From Pandoraea norimbergensis (lineage in GTDB: Bacteria > Pseudomonadota > Gammaproteobacteria > Burkholderiales > Burkholderiaceae), in assembly GCF_001465545.3 (NCBI RefSeq), contig NZ_CP013480.3, forward strand, positions 1,922,001-1,986,000: a DNA stretch of 64,000 nucleotides. The letters run 5' to 3'. The stretch's first letter is position 1; every line of letters begins with the position of its first letter. The notes beneath the pieces were generated by a model. That model ran no database searches and was not told where the DNA came from. It saw nothing but the letters and a program-made list of their open reading frames with translations. This document shows positions 25,495 through 35,441 of this stretch, in pieces. A program made the position numbers and the translations under genes.

Positions 25495-26223
25495 TTACAC
25501 TCCCAGCGCGCGCTTTTGCGCATCGATCAGCTGACGAATGCCGGCATCCGCCAGATCGAGCAGCACATTGCTTTGTTCGCGCGTGAACGGGGTGCCTTCG
25601 GCGGTGCCCTGAATTTCCACGAAACCGCCTTCGCTCGTCATGATGACGTTCATGTCGGTGTCGCAGGCGGAGTCTTCCGCGTAGTTCAGGTCAAGCACCG
25701 GCTGGCCTTGGTACATGCCGACCGACACGGCCGCCACGTGGGCGCGAATGGGCGACGCTTCGAGCTTGCCGTCGGCGATGAGTTTCGACACGGCGTCGTG
25801 CGCGGCGACGAACGCGCCGGTGATCGAGGCGCAACGCGTGCCGCCGTCGGCCTGAAGCACGTCACAGTCGATCTGGATGGTGCGCGGACCGAATTTCTCC
25901 AGATCGAACACGGCGCGCAGCGAGCGGCCGATCAGACGCTGGATTTCCTGCGTGCGGCCGCTTTGCTTGCCGCGTGCGGCTTCGCGGTCGCTACGGGTGT
26001 GCGTGGCGCGCGGCAGCATGCCGTATTCGGCTGTGAGCCAGCCCTGACCGGAGTCGCGCAGAAAGCCCGGCACCTTTTCTTCGACGCTGGCGGTGCAGAT
26101 GACCTTGGTTTCGCCGCATTCGATGAGCACGGAACCTTCGGCGTAACGGGTGTATTGGCGGGTAATGCGCACGGGGCGCAGTGCGTTTTGCGCACGGCCG
26201 TCCGGGCGGGTGATTTGCGTCAT
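25495..26223 (-). CDS. rph: Ribonuclease PH
   Basis: This 242-residue phosphorolytic exoribonuclease trims tRNA 3' ends. It shows the typical start [20 protein letters not shown], the segment [20 protein letters not shown] and the phosphate site with [20 protein letters not shown]. The ATG at 26223 gives the normal family length; the frame continues upstream to 26370, beyond the expected start and into the divergent promoter region. It is divergent from yicC. Confidence 0.96.
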   Translation of the reverse strand: MTQITRPDGRAQNALRPVRITRQYTRYAEGSVLIECGETKVICTASVEEKVPGFLRDSGQGWLTAEYGMLPRATHTRSDREAARGKQSGRTQEIQRLIGRSLRAVFDLEKFGPRTIQIDCDVLQADGGTRCASITGAFVAAHDAVSKLIADGKLEASPIRAHVAAVSVGMYQGQPVLDLNYAEDSACDTDMNVIMTSEGGFVEIQGTAEGTPFTREQSNVLLDLADAGIRQLIDAQKRALGV

Positions 26224-26306
26224 GTGAGAGTGTCCTGCGAGGGTGAATTTATGCAGCAATACCCGAATGGTATCGCTAAACGCGATTCGCCAGCCCTTCG
26301 GCCGGA

Positions 26307-26325
26307 AAATGCGATAATCGCATTT
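26307..26325. promoter_or_regulatory. Palindromic promoter element between rph and yicC, AAATGCGATAATCGCATTT
   Basis: A perfect palindrome with 9-base arms about a single A lies midway between the divergent starts of rph (26223) and yicC (26403). Its centre contains GATAAT on the plus strand, which resembles a -10 box. It could be an operator that covers the promoter of one or both genes. No regulator for this site can be named from the sequence. Confidence 0.5.
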
Positions 26326-26402
26326 CATCCATGCATGCAAAACCGGCTGCTGCATCCGTCCCGCTGACAAAGTGTCATGGGCGCGTGGTACCGGTCACCC
26401 CG

Positions 26403-27332
26403 ATGAAAGACAACAATATCTATAGTATGACCGGCTACGCCAGCGTCACGCGCGACATTGCGCATGCCGATGGAGCCGCAGGCGCGAGCGTGTCGGTCGA
26501 ATTGCGCACGGTTAATTCGCGCTTCCTCGATCTGGCTTTCCGTATGCCGGAAGAGGCGCGCGCGTGCGAACCGACACTGCGCGAAGGCCTGACGGCCAAG
26601 CTCTCGCGCGGCAAGGTCGACATCCGTATCAACGTGCAACGCCCCGAAAGCGGTGTGAATGGCGCGCTGAATATCGACGCCGTGCGCCAGCTCGCCGATC
26701 TCGAACAACAGGTGCTCGCGCTCTTTCCCGATGCGGAACGGATGCGCACCGGTGAAATTCTGCGCTGGCCGGGCGTGCTCGGCGAAGAGTCGGTCACGGC
26801 GGAAGCCCTGCGTGAAGCCGTCATCGACGCCGGCCGCGCTGCCATCGGTGACCTCGTCGACGTGCGCAAGCGCGAAGGCGCGCAACTCAAGCAAAGCCTG
26901 ATCGAGCGTATCGAACGCATGGAAACGATCCTCACGGGCCTGCAACCGCTCGTGCCGGAACTGGTCGCGCGCCATCAGCAGAAGATCGTCGATCGTCTGC
27001 ATGAAGCGCTGGGCATCGTGATTCCCGAAGGGGCCGCGGCACCGGGCAAGGAAGAGATTGCCGATCGTATTCGTCAGGAAGTGACGATGTATGGCGTGCG
27101 CATCGACGTGGCGGAAGAACTCACGCGCCTCGATGCTCACCTGAAGGAAACCCGCCACATCCTCGACAAGGGGGGCTTGGTGGGCAAACGGCTGGACTTC
27201 ATGATGCAGGAGCTTAATCGCGAAGCGAATACGCTCGGCTCGAAGGCCGCCTCGAAAGAACTTGCCGATGCGTCGATGGAGCTCAAGCTCTATATCGAGC
27301 AGATGCGCGAGCAAGTGCAGAACCTGGAGTAA
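26403..27332 (+). CDS. yicC: YicC-family endoribonuclease
   Basis: This 309-residue protein has the YicC N-terminal signature [11 protein letters not shown] and [14 protein letters not shown], and the C-terminal DUF1732 part ending [18 protein letters not shown]. coli YicC is an endoribonuclease involved in sRNA turnover. The start at 26403 keeps the usual short lead before MTGYA; ATG at 26331 would overlap the promoter region. It lies 5 bases before gmk, a conserved arrangement. Confidence 0.92.
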   Translation: MKDNNIYSMTGYASVTRDIAHADGAAGASVSVELRTVNSRFLDLAFRMPEEARACEPTLREGLTAKLSRGKVDIRINVQRPESGVNGALNIDAVRQLADLEQQVLALFPDAERMRTGEILRWPGVLGEESVTAEALREAVIDAGRAAIGDLVDVRKREGAQLKQSLIERIERMETILTGLQPLVPELVARHQQKIVDRLHEALGIVIPEGAAAPGKEEIADRIRQEVTMYGVRIDVAEELTRLDAHLKETRHILDKGGLVGKRLDFMMQELNREANTLGSKAASKELADASMELKLYIEQMREQVQNLE

Positions 27333-27337
27333 CTCGC

Positions 27338-28015
27338 ATGTCCCCGCAATCGCCCATCCCGCAAACCGCCTTGCACGCCGAATATCCCGGCAATCTGTTC
27401 ATGGTGGTCGCCCCCTCGGGCGCGGGCAAATCCACGCTCGTGAACGCACTGCTCGCGCAGGACGACGAGATCCGTCTGTCGATCTCGAGCACCACACGCC
27501 CGCCGCGTCCCGGTGAAGAGGACGGCGTGCAATATCACTTTCTGAGCGCAGAAGATTTCGTCGCGCGCCGCAAGCAGGGGGAATTCCTCGAAAGCGCTGA
27601 AGTGCACGGCAACTACTACGGTACGTCGCGCGTGTGGATCGAAGAACAGATGCGCGACGGTCACGACGTGCTGCTGGAAATTGATTGGCAAGGCGCGCAG
27701 CAGGTGCGCAAGCGCTTTATCAATGCGGTGGGCATCTTCATTCTGCCGCCGTCGATCGCGGCACTTGAGGAGCGCCTGAAGAAGCGCGGTCAGGATGAAC
27801 CGAACGTCATCACGCGCCGTCTGCTGGCGGCTGGTGGCGAGATGGCTCACGCCCCGGAAGCGGACTTCATCATCATCAATGAAGACTTCCAGCGTGCGCT
27901 GGCGGAGCTGCAATCGGTGGTCACGGCCACGCGTTTGGGCTTCACTTCGCAGCGCGCGCGTCACGAATCACTGTTCATCGAACTCGGCATTCACTCGCCG
28001 CAGGAAGACGAATAA
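27338..28015 (+). CDS. gmk: Guanylate kinase
   Basis: The 225-residue kinase phosphorylates GMP to GDP. It has the P-loop [10 protein letters not shown] near residue 26, the GMP-binding [18 protein letters not shown] and the lid segment. Length fits the family with a short N-terminal extension. It lies between yicC and rpoZ as in most betaproteobacteria. Confidence 0.96.
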   Translation: MSPQSPIPQTALHAEYPGNLFMVVAPSGAGKSTLVNALLAQDDEIRLSISSTTRPPRPGEEDGVQYHFLSAEDFVARRKQGEFLESAEVHGNYYGTSRVWIEEQMRDGHDVLLEIDWQGAQQVRKRFINAVGIFILPPSIAALEERLKKRGQDEPNVITRRLLAAGGEMAHAPEADFIIINEDFQRALAELQSVVTATRLGFTSQRARHESLFIELGIHSPQEDE

Positions 28016-28056
28016 CCCGTTTTACGTATCGCTGCGCGCTGGCTGGCGTTCGCGTT

Positions 28057-28087
28057 TTGCGCGAGTGTTCGCCGGCTGCGATAGAAT
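28057..28087 (+). promoter_or_regulatory. Possible rpoZ promoter
   Basis: TTGCGC (28057-28062) and TAGAAT (28082-28087) are separated by 19 bases, a slightly long spacer, ahead of the rpoZ start at 28116. It would give rpoZ-spoT their own transcript besides read-through from gmk. Confidence 0.4.
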
Positions 28088-28115
28088 ACGCCCTATATTG
28101 AGAAGGAACCTCGTT

Positions 28116-28322
28116 ATGGCCCGAATTACCGTTGAAGATTGCCTGAAACAAATCCCGAATCGCTTCGAGCTCGCACTCGCTGCGACCTACCGCGCCCGCC
28201 AACTGGCGCAAGGTCACACGCCGAAGCTCGAGAACAACAAGGACAAGCCGACCGTCGTCGCGCTGCGCGAAATCGCAGCGGGTCAGGTGGGCATCGAGAT
28301 GCTCAAGAAAGTGCCGCTCTGA
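28116..28322 (+). CDS. rpoZ: RNA polymerase omega subunit
   Basis: This 68-residue protein starts [20 protein letters not shown] and contains the omega signature [11 protein letters not shown]. It helps assemble RNA polymerase and, in many bacteria, forms part of the ppGpp site. AGAAGGAA at 28101-28108 fixes the start. It precedes the ppGpp synthetase/hydrolase gene, a conserved pairing. Confidence 0.97.
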   Translation: MARITVEDCLKQIPNRFELALAATYRARQLAQGHTPKLENNKDKPTVVALREIAAGQVGIEMLKKVPL

Positions 28323-28385
28323 TTTTCGGGAGACAGCACTAATGCGATGTGACGTTCCGGGCCGCTCGACGATGCAGGTACACGT

Positions 28386-30806
28386 ATGAGTCACGCGAAA
28401 TCACCGGCCACGTCCATCGCTGCGGATGAACCCAAAGCGGGGGAGCCCAAGCCCGAGCGCAAGAAGAAAAAGGGCGAAAGCGCCACGCGGCAGTACATCG
28501 ACGCACTGCTCGAACAGTCGTATCGGCACCTCTTCGGTCCGACCGCGACGCCCGAGCAGCCGCGCAAGCACGAGGTCGTATCGATTGCCCGTCTGAAGGG
28601 CATGCTTGGGGAGTACCTCAAGGAAAGCGAACTCGCGCAGATCAAAGAAGCCTTCCAGTTCAGCGACGAAGCCCACCTGGGCCAATATCGCCAGAGCGGA
28701 CAGCCTTACATTACCCACCCCGTCGCCGTAGCCGAGATCTGTGCCGAGTGGAAACTCGACGCACAGTCGATCATGGCTGCGCTGTTGCACGACGTGATGG
28801 AAGACCAGGGCGTGACGAAGGCCGAACTCGCTGAGCGTTTCGGTCCGAAAGTCGCCGAACTGGTCGACGGTCTGTCGAAACTCGACAAGATGGAGTTTCG
28901 CAGCCGCGAAGAAGCGCAGGCGGAGAGTTTCCGCAAGATGCTGCTCGCCATGGCGCGCGACGTGCGCGTCATCCTCGTCAAGCTCGCCGACCGGCTGCAC
29001 AACATGCGCACGCTGGGCGTCACGTCGACCGAGAAGCGTCGCCGCGTGGCGCGCGAAACGCTCGACATCTATGCGCCCATCGCCCACCGGCTGGGCCTGA
29101 ACAATACCTATCGCGAACTTCAGGATCTGAGCTTCGCGAATTACCATCCGCGTCGTTACGCCGTGCTCGATAAGGCCGTCAAGGCCGCGCGCGGCAACCG
29201 GCGCGAGGTGGTGGGCAAGATTCTCGACGCCGTCGAGAAAGCCCTCAAGGAAGGCGGCGTGAGTGCCGACGTCTTCGGCCGCGAGAAGACGCTGTTCAGC
29301 ATCTACAACAAGATGCAGGAAAAGCAGCTCTCGTTCTCGCAGGTGCTCGACGTCTACGGCTTCCGTATCGTCGTTGAATCGAATCCGCAGTGCTATCTCT
29401 CACTCGGTGTCCTGCACGCGCTCTACAAGCCCGTGCCGGGCAAGTTCAAGGACTACATCGCCATTCCGAAGGTCAACGGCTACCAGTCGTTGCATACGAC
29501 CCTCGTTGGCCCGTTCGGTACGCCCATCGAGTTTCAGATCCGCACCCGCCACATGCACGAGATTGCGGAAGCGGGCGTGGCGGCGCACTGGCTGTACAAG
29601 AACGGCGGCGCCGACATGAACGATGTGCAGAAGTACGCGCATCAATGGTTGCAATCGCTGCTCGACATTCAGAGCGAGACCGGCGATTCGACCGAATTCC
29701 TCGAACACGTCAAGATCGACCTGTTCCCCGACGCCGTCTACGTCTTCACGCCCAAGGCGCGCATCATGGCGCTGCCGCGCGGCGCCACGGCGCTCGATTT
29801 CGCCTATTCGGTGCACAGCGATCTGGGTAACCAGTGCGTGGCCGTCAAGATCAACAACGAGTTGCTGCCGCTGCGCACCGAGTTGAAGAACGGCGACATC
29901 GTGGAAGTGATTACCGCCCCGTATTCAAAGCCCAACCCCGCGTGGCTGGGCTTTGTGCGTACCGGCAAGGCACGCTCGGTGATCCGGCATTACCTCAAGA
30001 CGATGCGTTTTGCCGAATCGGTGCAACTTGGCGAGCGTCTGGTCGAGCAGGCATTGAAGGGCTACGGCCTGACCATGAGCGAGATTTCTCCGGAGATCTG
30101 GGAAAAGCTCGCGCAGTGGACCGGCAACAAGGATCGTCAGGACATCTTTGCCGACATCGGCCTCGGACGCCGCGTGGCGGCCGTCATGGCCAAGCGCCTC
30201 GCGGTGCTCTCGTCGGGCAAGGAAGGCGAGAACGACGACAGCCCGGACGATCCGGATGCCCCGCGTACCGGCGACGAGAATGTCGGCCCGCCGGTGCTCA
30301 TCACCGGCACCGAAGGCATGTCGGTGCAGTTCTCCGCCTGCTGCCGCCCGATTCCGGGCGACGCGATCATGGGCTATATCGGCATCGGCCTCGGCATGGC
30401 GATTCACACGACCGATTGTCCGGTCGCGCGCCGCATCCATCGCAAAGATCCGACGCGCTGGATCGACGTGGCCTGGGCACCGCTGCCGGGCCGCATGTTC
30501 GACGTCGGCATCAAGGTGCTCGTGCATCACAACCGTGGCGTGTTCTCGCGTGTGGCGGCCGATATCACGGCGTCGGACGCGAACATCGTGCACATCGGGA
30601 TGGATGAAGTCGTGCCGGACGAGTCGGCCACCCTGCGCTTCCTGATTCAGGTGAGCGATCGGGTGCATCTTGCCAACGTGATGCGCCGTATCCGCGTGAA
30701 TCCGGACGTGATGCGTGTGGCCCGCGAGCGTCCGAGTGAACGGCATCAGGAAGAGTTGCACGCCAATCACGCGATGCGTATTGCCCGCGAGCGCGGTCCC
30801 TTCTGA
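28386..30806 (+). CDS. spoT: Bifunctional (p)ppGpp synthetase/hydrolase
   Basis: The 806-residue Rel/Spo homologue has an apparently active HD hydrolase domain (His111 in ITHPVA, His135-Asp136 in LLHDVMED, and LADRLHNMRT). The synthetase domain follows (FGREKTLFSIYNKMQ, VYGFRIVV, KVNGYQSLHTT). Regulatory TGS, helical, zinc-finger-like (SACCRPIPGD) and C-terminal ACT domains come next. The first 35 residues form a Lys-rich extension. With an intact HD site it should both make and degrade (p)ppGpp. It lies 63 bases after rpoZ. Confidence 0.95.
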   Translation: MSHAKSPATSIAADEPKAGEPKPERKKKKGESATRQYIDALLEQSYRHLFGPTATPEQPRKHEVVSIARLKGMLGEYLKESELAQIKEAFQFSDEAHLGQYRQSGQPYITHPVAVAEICAEWKLDAQSIMAALLHDVMEDQGVTKAELAERFGPKVAELVDGLSKLDKMEFRSREEAQAESFRKMLLAMARDVRVILVKLADRLHNMRTLGVTSTEKRRRVARETLDIYAPIAHRLGLNNTYRELQDLSFANYHPRRYAVLDKAVKAARGNRREVVGKILDAVEKALKEGGVSADVFGREKTLFSIYNKMQEKQLSFSQVLDVYGFRIVVESNPQCYLSLGVLHALYKPVPGKFKDYIAIPKVNGYQSLHTTLVGPFGTPIEFQIRTRHMHEIAEAGVAAHWLYKNGGADMNDVQKYAHQWLQSLLDIQSETGDSTEFLEHVKIDLFPDAVYVFTPKARIMALPRGATALDFAYSVHSDLGNQCVAVKINNELLPLRTELKNGDIVEVITAPYSKPNPAWLGFVRTGKARSVIRHYLKTMRFAESVQLGERLVEQALKGYGLTMSEISPEIWEKLAQWTGNKDRQDIFADIGLGRRVAAVMAKRLAVLSSGKEGENDDSPDDPDAPRTGDENVGPPVLITGTEGMSVQFSACCRPIPGDAIMGYIGIGLGMAIHTTDCPVARRIHRKDPTRWIDVAWAPLPGRMFDVGIKVLVHHNRGVFSRVAADITASDANIVHIGMDEVVPDESATLRFLIQVSDRVHLANVMRRIRVNPDVMRVARERPSERHQEELHANHAMRIARERGPF

Positions 30807-30816
30807 TGATGTGACG

Positions 30817-30848
30817 GCCGACGCACGCCAGTCTGGCGCGGCGTCGGC
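30817..30848. terminator. Candidate terminator between spoT and greB
   Basis: GCCGACGC (30817) and GCGTCGGC (ending 30848) form an 8-base outer stem around an inner CGCCA/TGGCG hairpin, just after the spoT stop. A broken T-rich tail follows on the plus strand. It lies between convergent genes. Confidence 0.5.
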
Positions 30849-30885
30849 GTTTCAATGATTTCCCTTTAATGACTTTGCGCTGCCG

Positions 30886-31446
<561 letters not shown>

Positions 31447-31610
31447 GAGCCTGAGCGCACCGTAGCGGCGCGCAGTAAAAGCGTTTCGGGATGCCTGCAT
31501 TATAGGAGCGTTGCGGCGGGTCATTGCGACCGATGCGTCATGGAGCCGCCGCGCAATGTCCTCTACAATCGATCATCGTTCCCCCACAGCCAGTTCAGGA
31601 GCTTCGCGTC

Positions 31611-32528
31611 ATGACCGGTTCCTCCAGCCCTACCAGCGCCACCAGCCCGTTTCTCGCCGTCCTCAAGCCGCATACGAGCGACATTGGCGCGTTCACGGTG
31701 CAACGCAGTCTGCCGAGCCTGCCGTTCAAGACGGTCGGGCCGTTCATCTTCTTCGATCACATGGGGCCAGCCACGCTTGCGCCGGGGCAGGGCATGGATG
31801 TGCGCCCGCACCCGCACATCGGGCTGGCGACGGTCACGTATCTGTTTGACGGGGAAATCAATCACCGCGACAGCCTCGGCAGCGATCAGCGCATCACGCC
31901 GGGGGCCGTGAACTGGATGACTGCCGGTCGCGGCATCGTGCACTCCGAGCGCACCCCGGAAGACGTGCGCGAGCGCGGCGGTGACGTGCACGGTATTCAG
32001 ACGTGGGTCGCCTTGCCGCAAGCCGATGAGGAGACCGAGCCATCGTTCTCGCATCACGAGGCGTCGTCGCTGCCCGACATCTTTGCACCGGGCGTGCATA
32101 TGCGCCTGATTCTCGGCGAAGCCTTTGGCGAGACGTCACCGGTGAAAGTGTTCTCGCCGATCTTCTATCTCGCGGTGGAAATGGCGCCGTGCGCGGCCTT
32201 CGTGTTGCCCCCGGAGTACGCGGAGCGCGCCATCTACACGGTGCAAGGCGAGGTCACGGTGAACGGCGAATCGTTGCCCGAGCAGCGCATGGGCGTGCTC
32301 GCACCGGGCAGCGATGTGAACGTGGTGGCGGGCGATCAACCTGCGCGATTGATGCTGTTGGGCGGCGCGCCGCTCGATGGCGACCGCTTCATCTTCTGGA
32401 ATTTCGTGTCGTCGAGCCGCGAGCGTATCGAGCAGGCCAAGACTGCCTGGACTGCGCAGCAAATGGGCCACGTGCCAGGCGAGACGGAATGGATTCCGAT
32501 CCCGGAACGTAAGCCTGCGGCAAAGTAG
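31611..32528 (+). CDS. Pirin-family protein
   Basis: The 305-residue bicupin protein has the pirin motif HPHIGLATVTYLFDGEINHRDS with the metal-binding histidines, then AGRGIVHSERTPE with a further His and Glu. Bacterial pirins are Fe-binding and some are quercetin dioxygenases or enzyme regulators. The start at 31611 is chosen from TTCAGGAG; TACAAT at 31564-31569 resembles a -10 box. It is divergent from greB and ends at a strong terminator. Confidence 0.9.
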   Translation: MTGSSSPTSATSPFLAVLKPHTSDIGAFTVQRSLPSLPFKTVGPFIFFDHMGPATLAPGQGMDVRPHPHIGLATVTYLFDGEINHRDSLGSDQRITPGAVNWMTAGRGIVHSERTPEDVRERGGDVHGIQTWVALPQADEETEPSFSHHEASSLPDIFAPGVHMRLILGEAFGETSPVKVFSPIFYLAVEMAPCAAFVLPPEYAERAIYTVQGEVTVNGESLPEQRMGVLAPGSDVNVVAGDQPARLMLLGGAPLDGDRFIFWNFVSSSRERIEQAKTAWTAQQMGHVPGETEWIPIPERKPAAK

Positions 32529-32545
32529 GTTCGTTTGCTGTTTAG

Positions 32546-32583
32546 AAAGCCCGCAGCCGGATTTTCCGGCTGCGGGCTTTTTT
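32546..32583 (+). terminator. Intrinsic terminator after the pirin gene
   Basis: A 16-base stem (arms 32546-32561 and 32565-32580) with a TTT loop runs directly into a run of T. The antiporter gene ends at 32612 on the other strand and may share it. Confidence 0.9.
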
Positions 32584-32611
32584 ATGCTCGCCAATCACGT
32601 GGACGACATTG

Positions 32612-35179
32612 CTACGCGCTCAGCACGATCACCGAACAGCGGCGCTCTTCGAGCAAGCGATGCGAGATGGCACCGAAGTTGAGACGGTCGCCGAAGCGCG
32701 GTTGCACACCGAGCACGAGCAGGTTGTGTTTGCCGTGATGGATCTGATGCAGCACCGCTTCGTCGACCTTGCCGCCAGCGAGCAGGCGCGTGCGCAGCGT
32801 CACGCCATTGCGTTCTGCGAGCGCTTGCAGGTTCTCAAGCATGGCGGCTTCCGCAGCGTCGGGCCGCAGAGACCGTGGGCGCCAGCGCTTGTGCATCATC
32901 CCCGGTGCCATGCGTGCCGAGACGTGCAGCGCCGTCACGGGGGCGTTGGTGGCGCGTGCGAGCGTGATGGCCAGCTCGGCGGCGTGGCGGGAATAGTCCG
33001 TGCCCGAGACCGGCACGAGGATATCGAGCGGCGCGTCGGGCGTGCGCGCGTGGTCGCCGTGGGCAAGGACGATCGCGATGGCGCCATCGAACGCCTTCGT
33101 GAGCGGCAGCACCCCAGTGGGCAAGGGCAGGGGCGGAACGTCGGAATCGGACTCTTCGCCGGGGGCGTCGAAGCCCGCGATCACAAAACCGTAGCCCTTG
33201 CCGATTTCGTCGGAAATGCGCGTGGCTTCGTGGCTGGTGTCGGCTTGCTTCGCTTCTTGCTCGCGCGCTGCGTCGGAAGGATCGCTCGCGACGAACTCGC
33301 CGTCTTCCGTTGCGTTGCTGACGCGCTTGTCGTCGTGCGCTTCACCGACGGGTTCATGCTTGGGGGCAGGGTCGGCGTCGCGTTGGCGATCGTCGTCAAC
33401 GGACGCGGCGGTGGCTGCGCCGTTCGCGTCACCTGCGTCGTTATCGACCGGCCCGTGCGGCAATTCTGGCGTCTTCTGCGGCGCTTTGCCCGTGCGCTCG
33501 CGCAGCACCAGCCGCTCGGCTTCACGCCGCAGGACTTTAGCGGTGTCGTCCGGGTGTTTTTCTTCTTTGGCGGCGTCCTTGCGATCCTTGGCTTTGTCGT
33601 CGACACCCGGCGTCCCCGGCGCACGGGGAATAGCGAGCATTGCGGCGCTCAGGGCAATGTCATAGGCGTGGCGTCCGGCACCTTCCTCGTTGGCGGTGTC
33701 ATCGGCATCAGCGCGTTTTTTCTCCGATCGGTCAGGCGTACCTTCCTCGGCATCATCCGGCGCAGGCGCCAGCACGGTTGTCAGCGTGCCGCGCACACCG
33801 GCCGTCAGCCCCGCGATCCATGCGGCGAAGCGGCCGTTGGCACTGCCGTCCACTGCCGCGAGAATGCGTTCGACATTCGGCAGGAAATCCTTTTCCTCGG
33901 CAGCTTCCTTCTCAAGCCGTGCCTTCTCTTCGGCCGACAGCGGAATACGCACCAGCGCGCGCCGCAGCACGGGCGGCATGATCAGCGTGGTGATCAACGC
34001 CATGATCACGACCATCGTGAATAGGTCTTTGCTCAGCACGCCTAGCGACAACCCGATGCTCGCGACGATGATCTCGGTCGAGCCGCGCGCATTCATCCCG
34101 GTGGCGAGCGCGAGCGCTTCCGCAGACGACATCCCGCCGAGACGTCCGCCCAGAAAACACCCGGTAAATTTGCCGATGCTGGCGATCAGAATCAGCCCCG
34201 CCACCAGCCCGAGCATCCGCCAGTCGAACAGAATGGTGAGATCGACCGACAACCCCGCCACGCCGAAGAACACCGGCGCGAAGAGGGCGACGATCAAGCC
34301 GCGCAACTGCGCTTCGATCTGCTCGGTGAGAATTGGCGATTGCCCGATCATCACTCCCGCCATGAACGCCCCCAGCGCGGTATGCACGCCGAGCTTGTCG
34401 GTCGCGAGCGCCAGCACGAAGGTGATCACCAGAATGGCGCTCAGCACCGGCATCTCGCTGGTGAAGCGATCGTTGGTCCAGCGAATGGCTACCGCGACGG
34501 CACGCTTGCCGACGGTGAAGCACAGCACGATGAACAGCAGCGTGCCGCCCAGACTGAACGACAGATGACCGATATCGATCGAGCCACTGGCGCCAAGCCC
34601 GGCGATGGCTGCGATGATGATCCACCCGGTGGTGTCGTCGAGAATGGCCGCCGCGAGGATGATCTGCCCGATATTGCGGCGCAGATAGTCGACCTCGCGA
34701 ATCACCATCGCGACCACCTTCACCGACGAGATCGACAGCGCCGTGCCGATGAACAGCGACGTCACCAGCCGGGCTTCGGGGTGCGGGAGCAGATTGTCGG
34801 GGAGATGCCAGCCGAGGGCGAAGCCACAGGCAAACGGAATGATCATGCCGCCGGCGGACGCGAAGATCGCCATGCGCTTCATGCGCCGCACGAGCCCCAG
34901 ATCGGTCTCGAGTCCGGTCGATAGCAGAAGCAGCAGAACGCCGAGCTCGGACACCGCGTCGAGCATCTTCTTCTGCGCTTCGTTGTCGGGGAAAACTGCG
35001 TGCTGCCAAGCGGGTAGCAAGGCGCCGAAGACCGAGGGGCCGAGGAGGACGCCTGCGAGCAACTGGCCCATCACGGCGGGTTGGCGCAGACGCTGCATGA
35101 CCTCGCCGAGCAAGCGCCCGACGAGTACCAGCAAAAGCAGTTGTGTAAAGAAGATCGCCGTGCCGTGGCCTGCGTGCAT
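32612..35179 (-). CDS. Kef-type cation:proton antiporter with tandem Usp domains and a long charged insert
   Basis: The 855-residue protein has a CPA2 antiporter domain of about twelve helices at residues 1-405, with LDDTTGW near 180 carrying the acidic transport residue. A cytoplasmic tail follows. It starts as a Usp domain (ERILAAVDGS, 437-446), breaks into a low-complexity stretch rich in Asp, Glu, Lys, Arg and Ala at about 472-655, and resumes as FVIAGFDAP and IAIVLAHGD (to about 707). A second, uninterrupted Usp domain fills 718-855 (ILVPVSGTDYS to VIVLSA). It probably exchanges K+ or Na+ for H+ under nucleotide or stress control. Usp tails are known in this family; the split by about 180 residues is unusual. 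It is divergent from cnoX. Confidence 0.85.
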   Translation of the reverse strand: MHAGHGTAIFFTQLLLLVLVGRLLGEVMQRLRQPAVMGQLLAGVLLGPSVFGALLPAWQHAVFPDNEAQKKMLDAVSELGVLLLLLSTGLETDLGLVRRMKRMAIFASAGGMIIPFACGFALGWHLPDNLLPHPEARLVTSLFIGTALSISSVKVVAMVIREVDYLRRNIGQIILAAAILDDTTGWIIIAAIAGLGASGSIDIGHLSFSLGGTLLFIVLCFTVGKRAVAVAIRWTNDRFTSEMPVLSAILVITFVLALATDKLGVHTALGAFMAGVMIGQSPILTEQIEAQLRGLIVALFAPVFFGVAGLSVDLTILFDWRMLGLVAGLILIASIGKFTGCFLGGRLGGMSSAEALALATGMNARGSTEIIVASIGLSLGVLSKDLFTMVVIMALITTLIMPPVLRRALVRIPLSAEEKARLEKEAAEEKDFLPNVERILAAVDGSANGRFAAWIAGLTAGVRGTLTTVLAPAPDDAEEGTPDRSEKKRADADDTANEEGAGRHAYDIALSAAMLAIPRAPGTPGVDDKAKDRKDAAKEEKHPDDTAKVLRREAERLVLRERTGKAPQKTPELPHGPVDNDAGDANGAATAASVDDDRQRDADPAPKHEPVGEAHDDKRVSNATEDGEFVASDPSDAAREQEAKQADTSHEATRISDEIGKGYGFVIAGFDAPGEESDSDVPPLPLPTGVLPLTKAFDGAIAIVLAHGDHARTPDAPLDILVPVSGTDYSRHAAELAITLARATNAPVTALHVSARMAPGMMHKRWRPRSLRPDAAEAAMLENLQALAERNGVTLRTRLLAGGKVDEAVLHQIHHGKHNLLVLGVQPRFGDRLNFGAISHRLLEERRCSVIVLSA

Positions 35180-35441
35180 GTGCCTCCCAGCGTGTCATGC
35201 GACGGCGCGCAGCGCTCAGTGTGGCGCTCGGCGGCGATGACGGCCGGGACGGGAACCCGGCGCGCTCGCGCGCGTCCGTACCGATATGCCCAGTTTTGCG
35301 ATTACCATGCGTTATTCATGCATCAAACCAGTCATGCATCCTGCAAGCGGTCGTTAGTGAAGCATCCATGTCGAATCCATGACGGATTCGTCGCCGAATA
35401 ACGGCCACCGTTCACGCAATTTACCACGCTCTATAGGTCAT

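Noticed and set aside
32609..34024. Rightward 471-codon open frame
   Set aside because: It lies wholly opposite the antiporter gene, mostly its repetitive charged region, and shows no protein family character.
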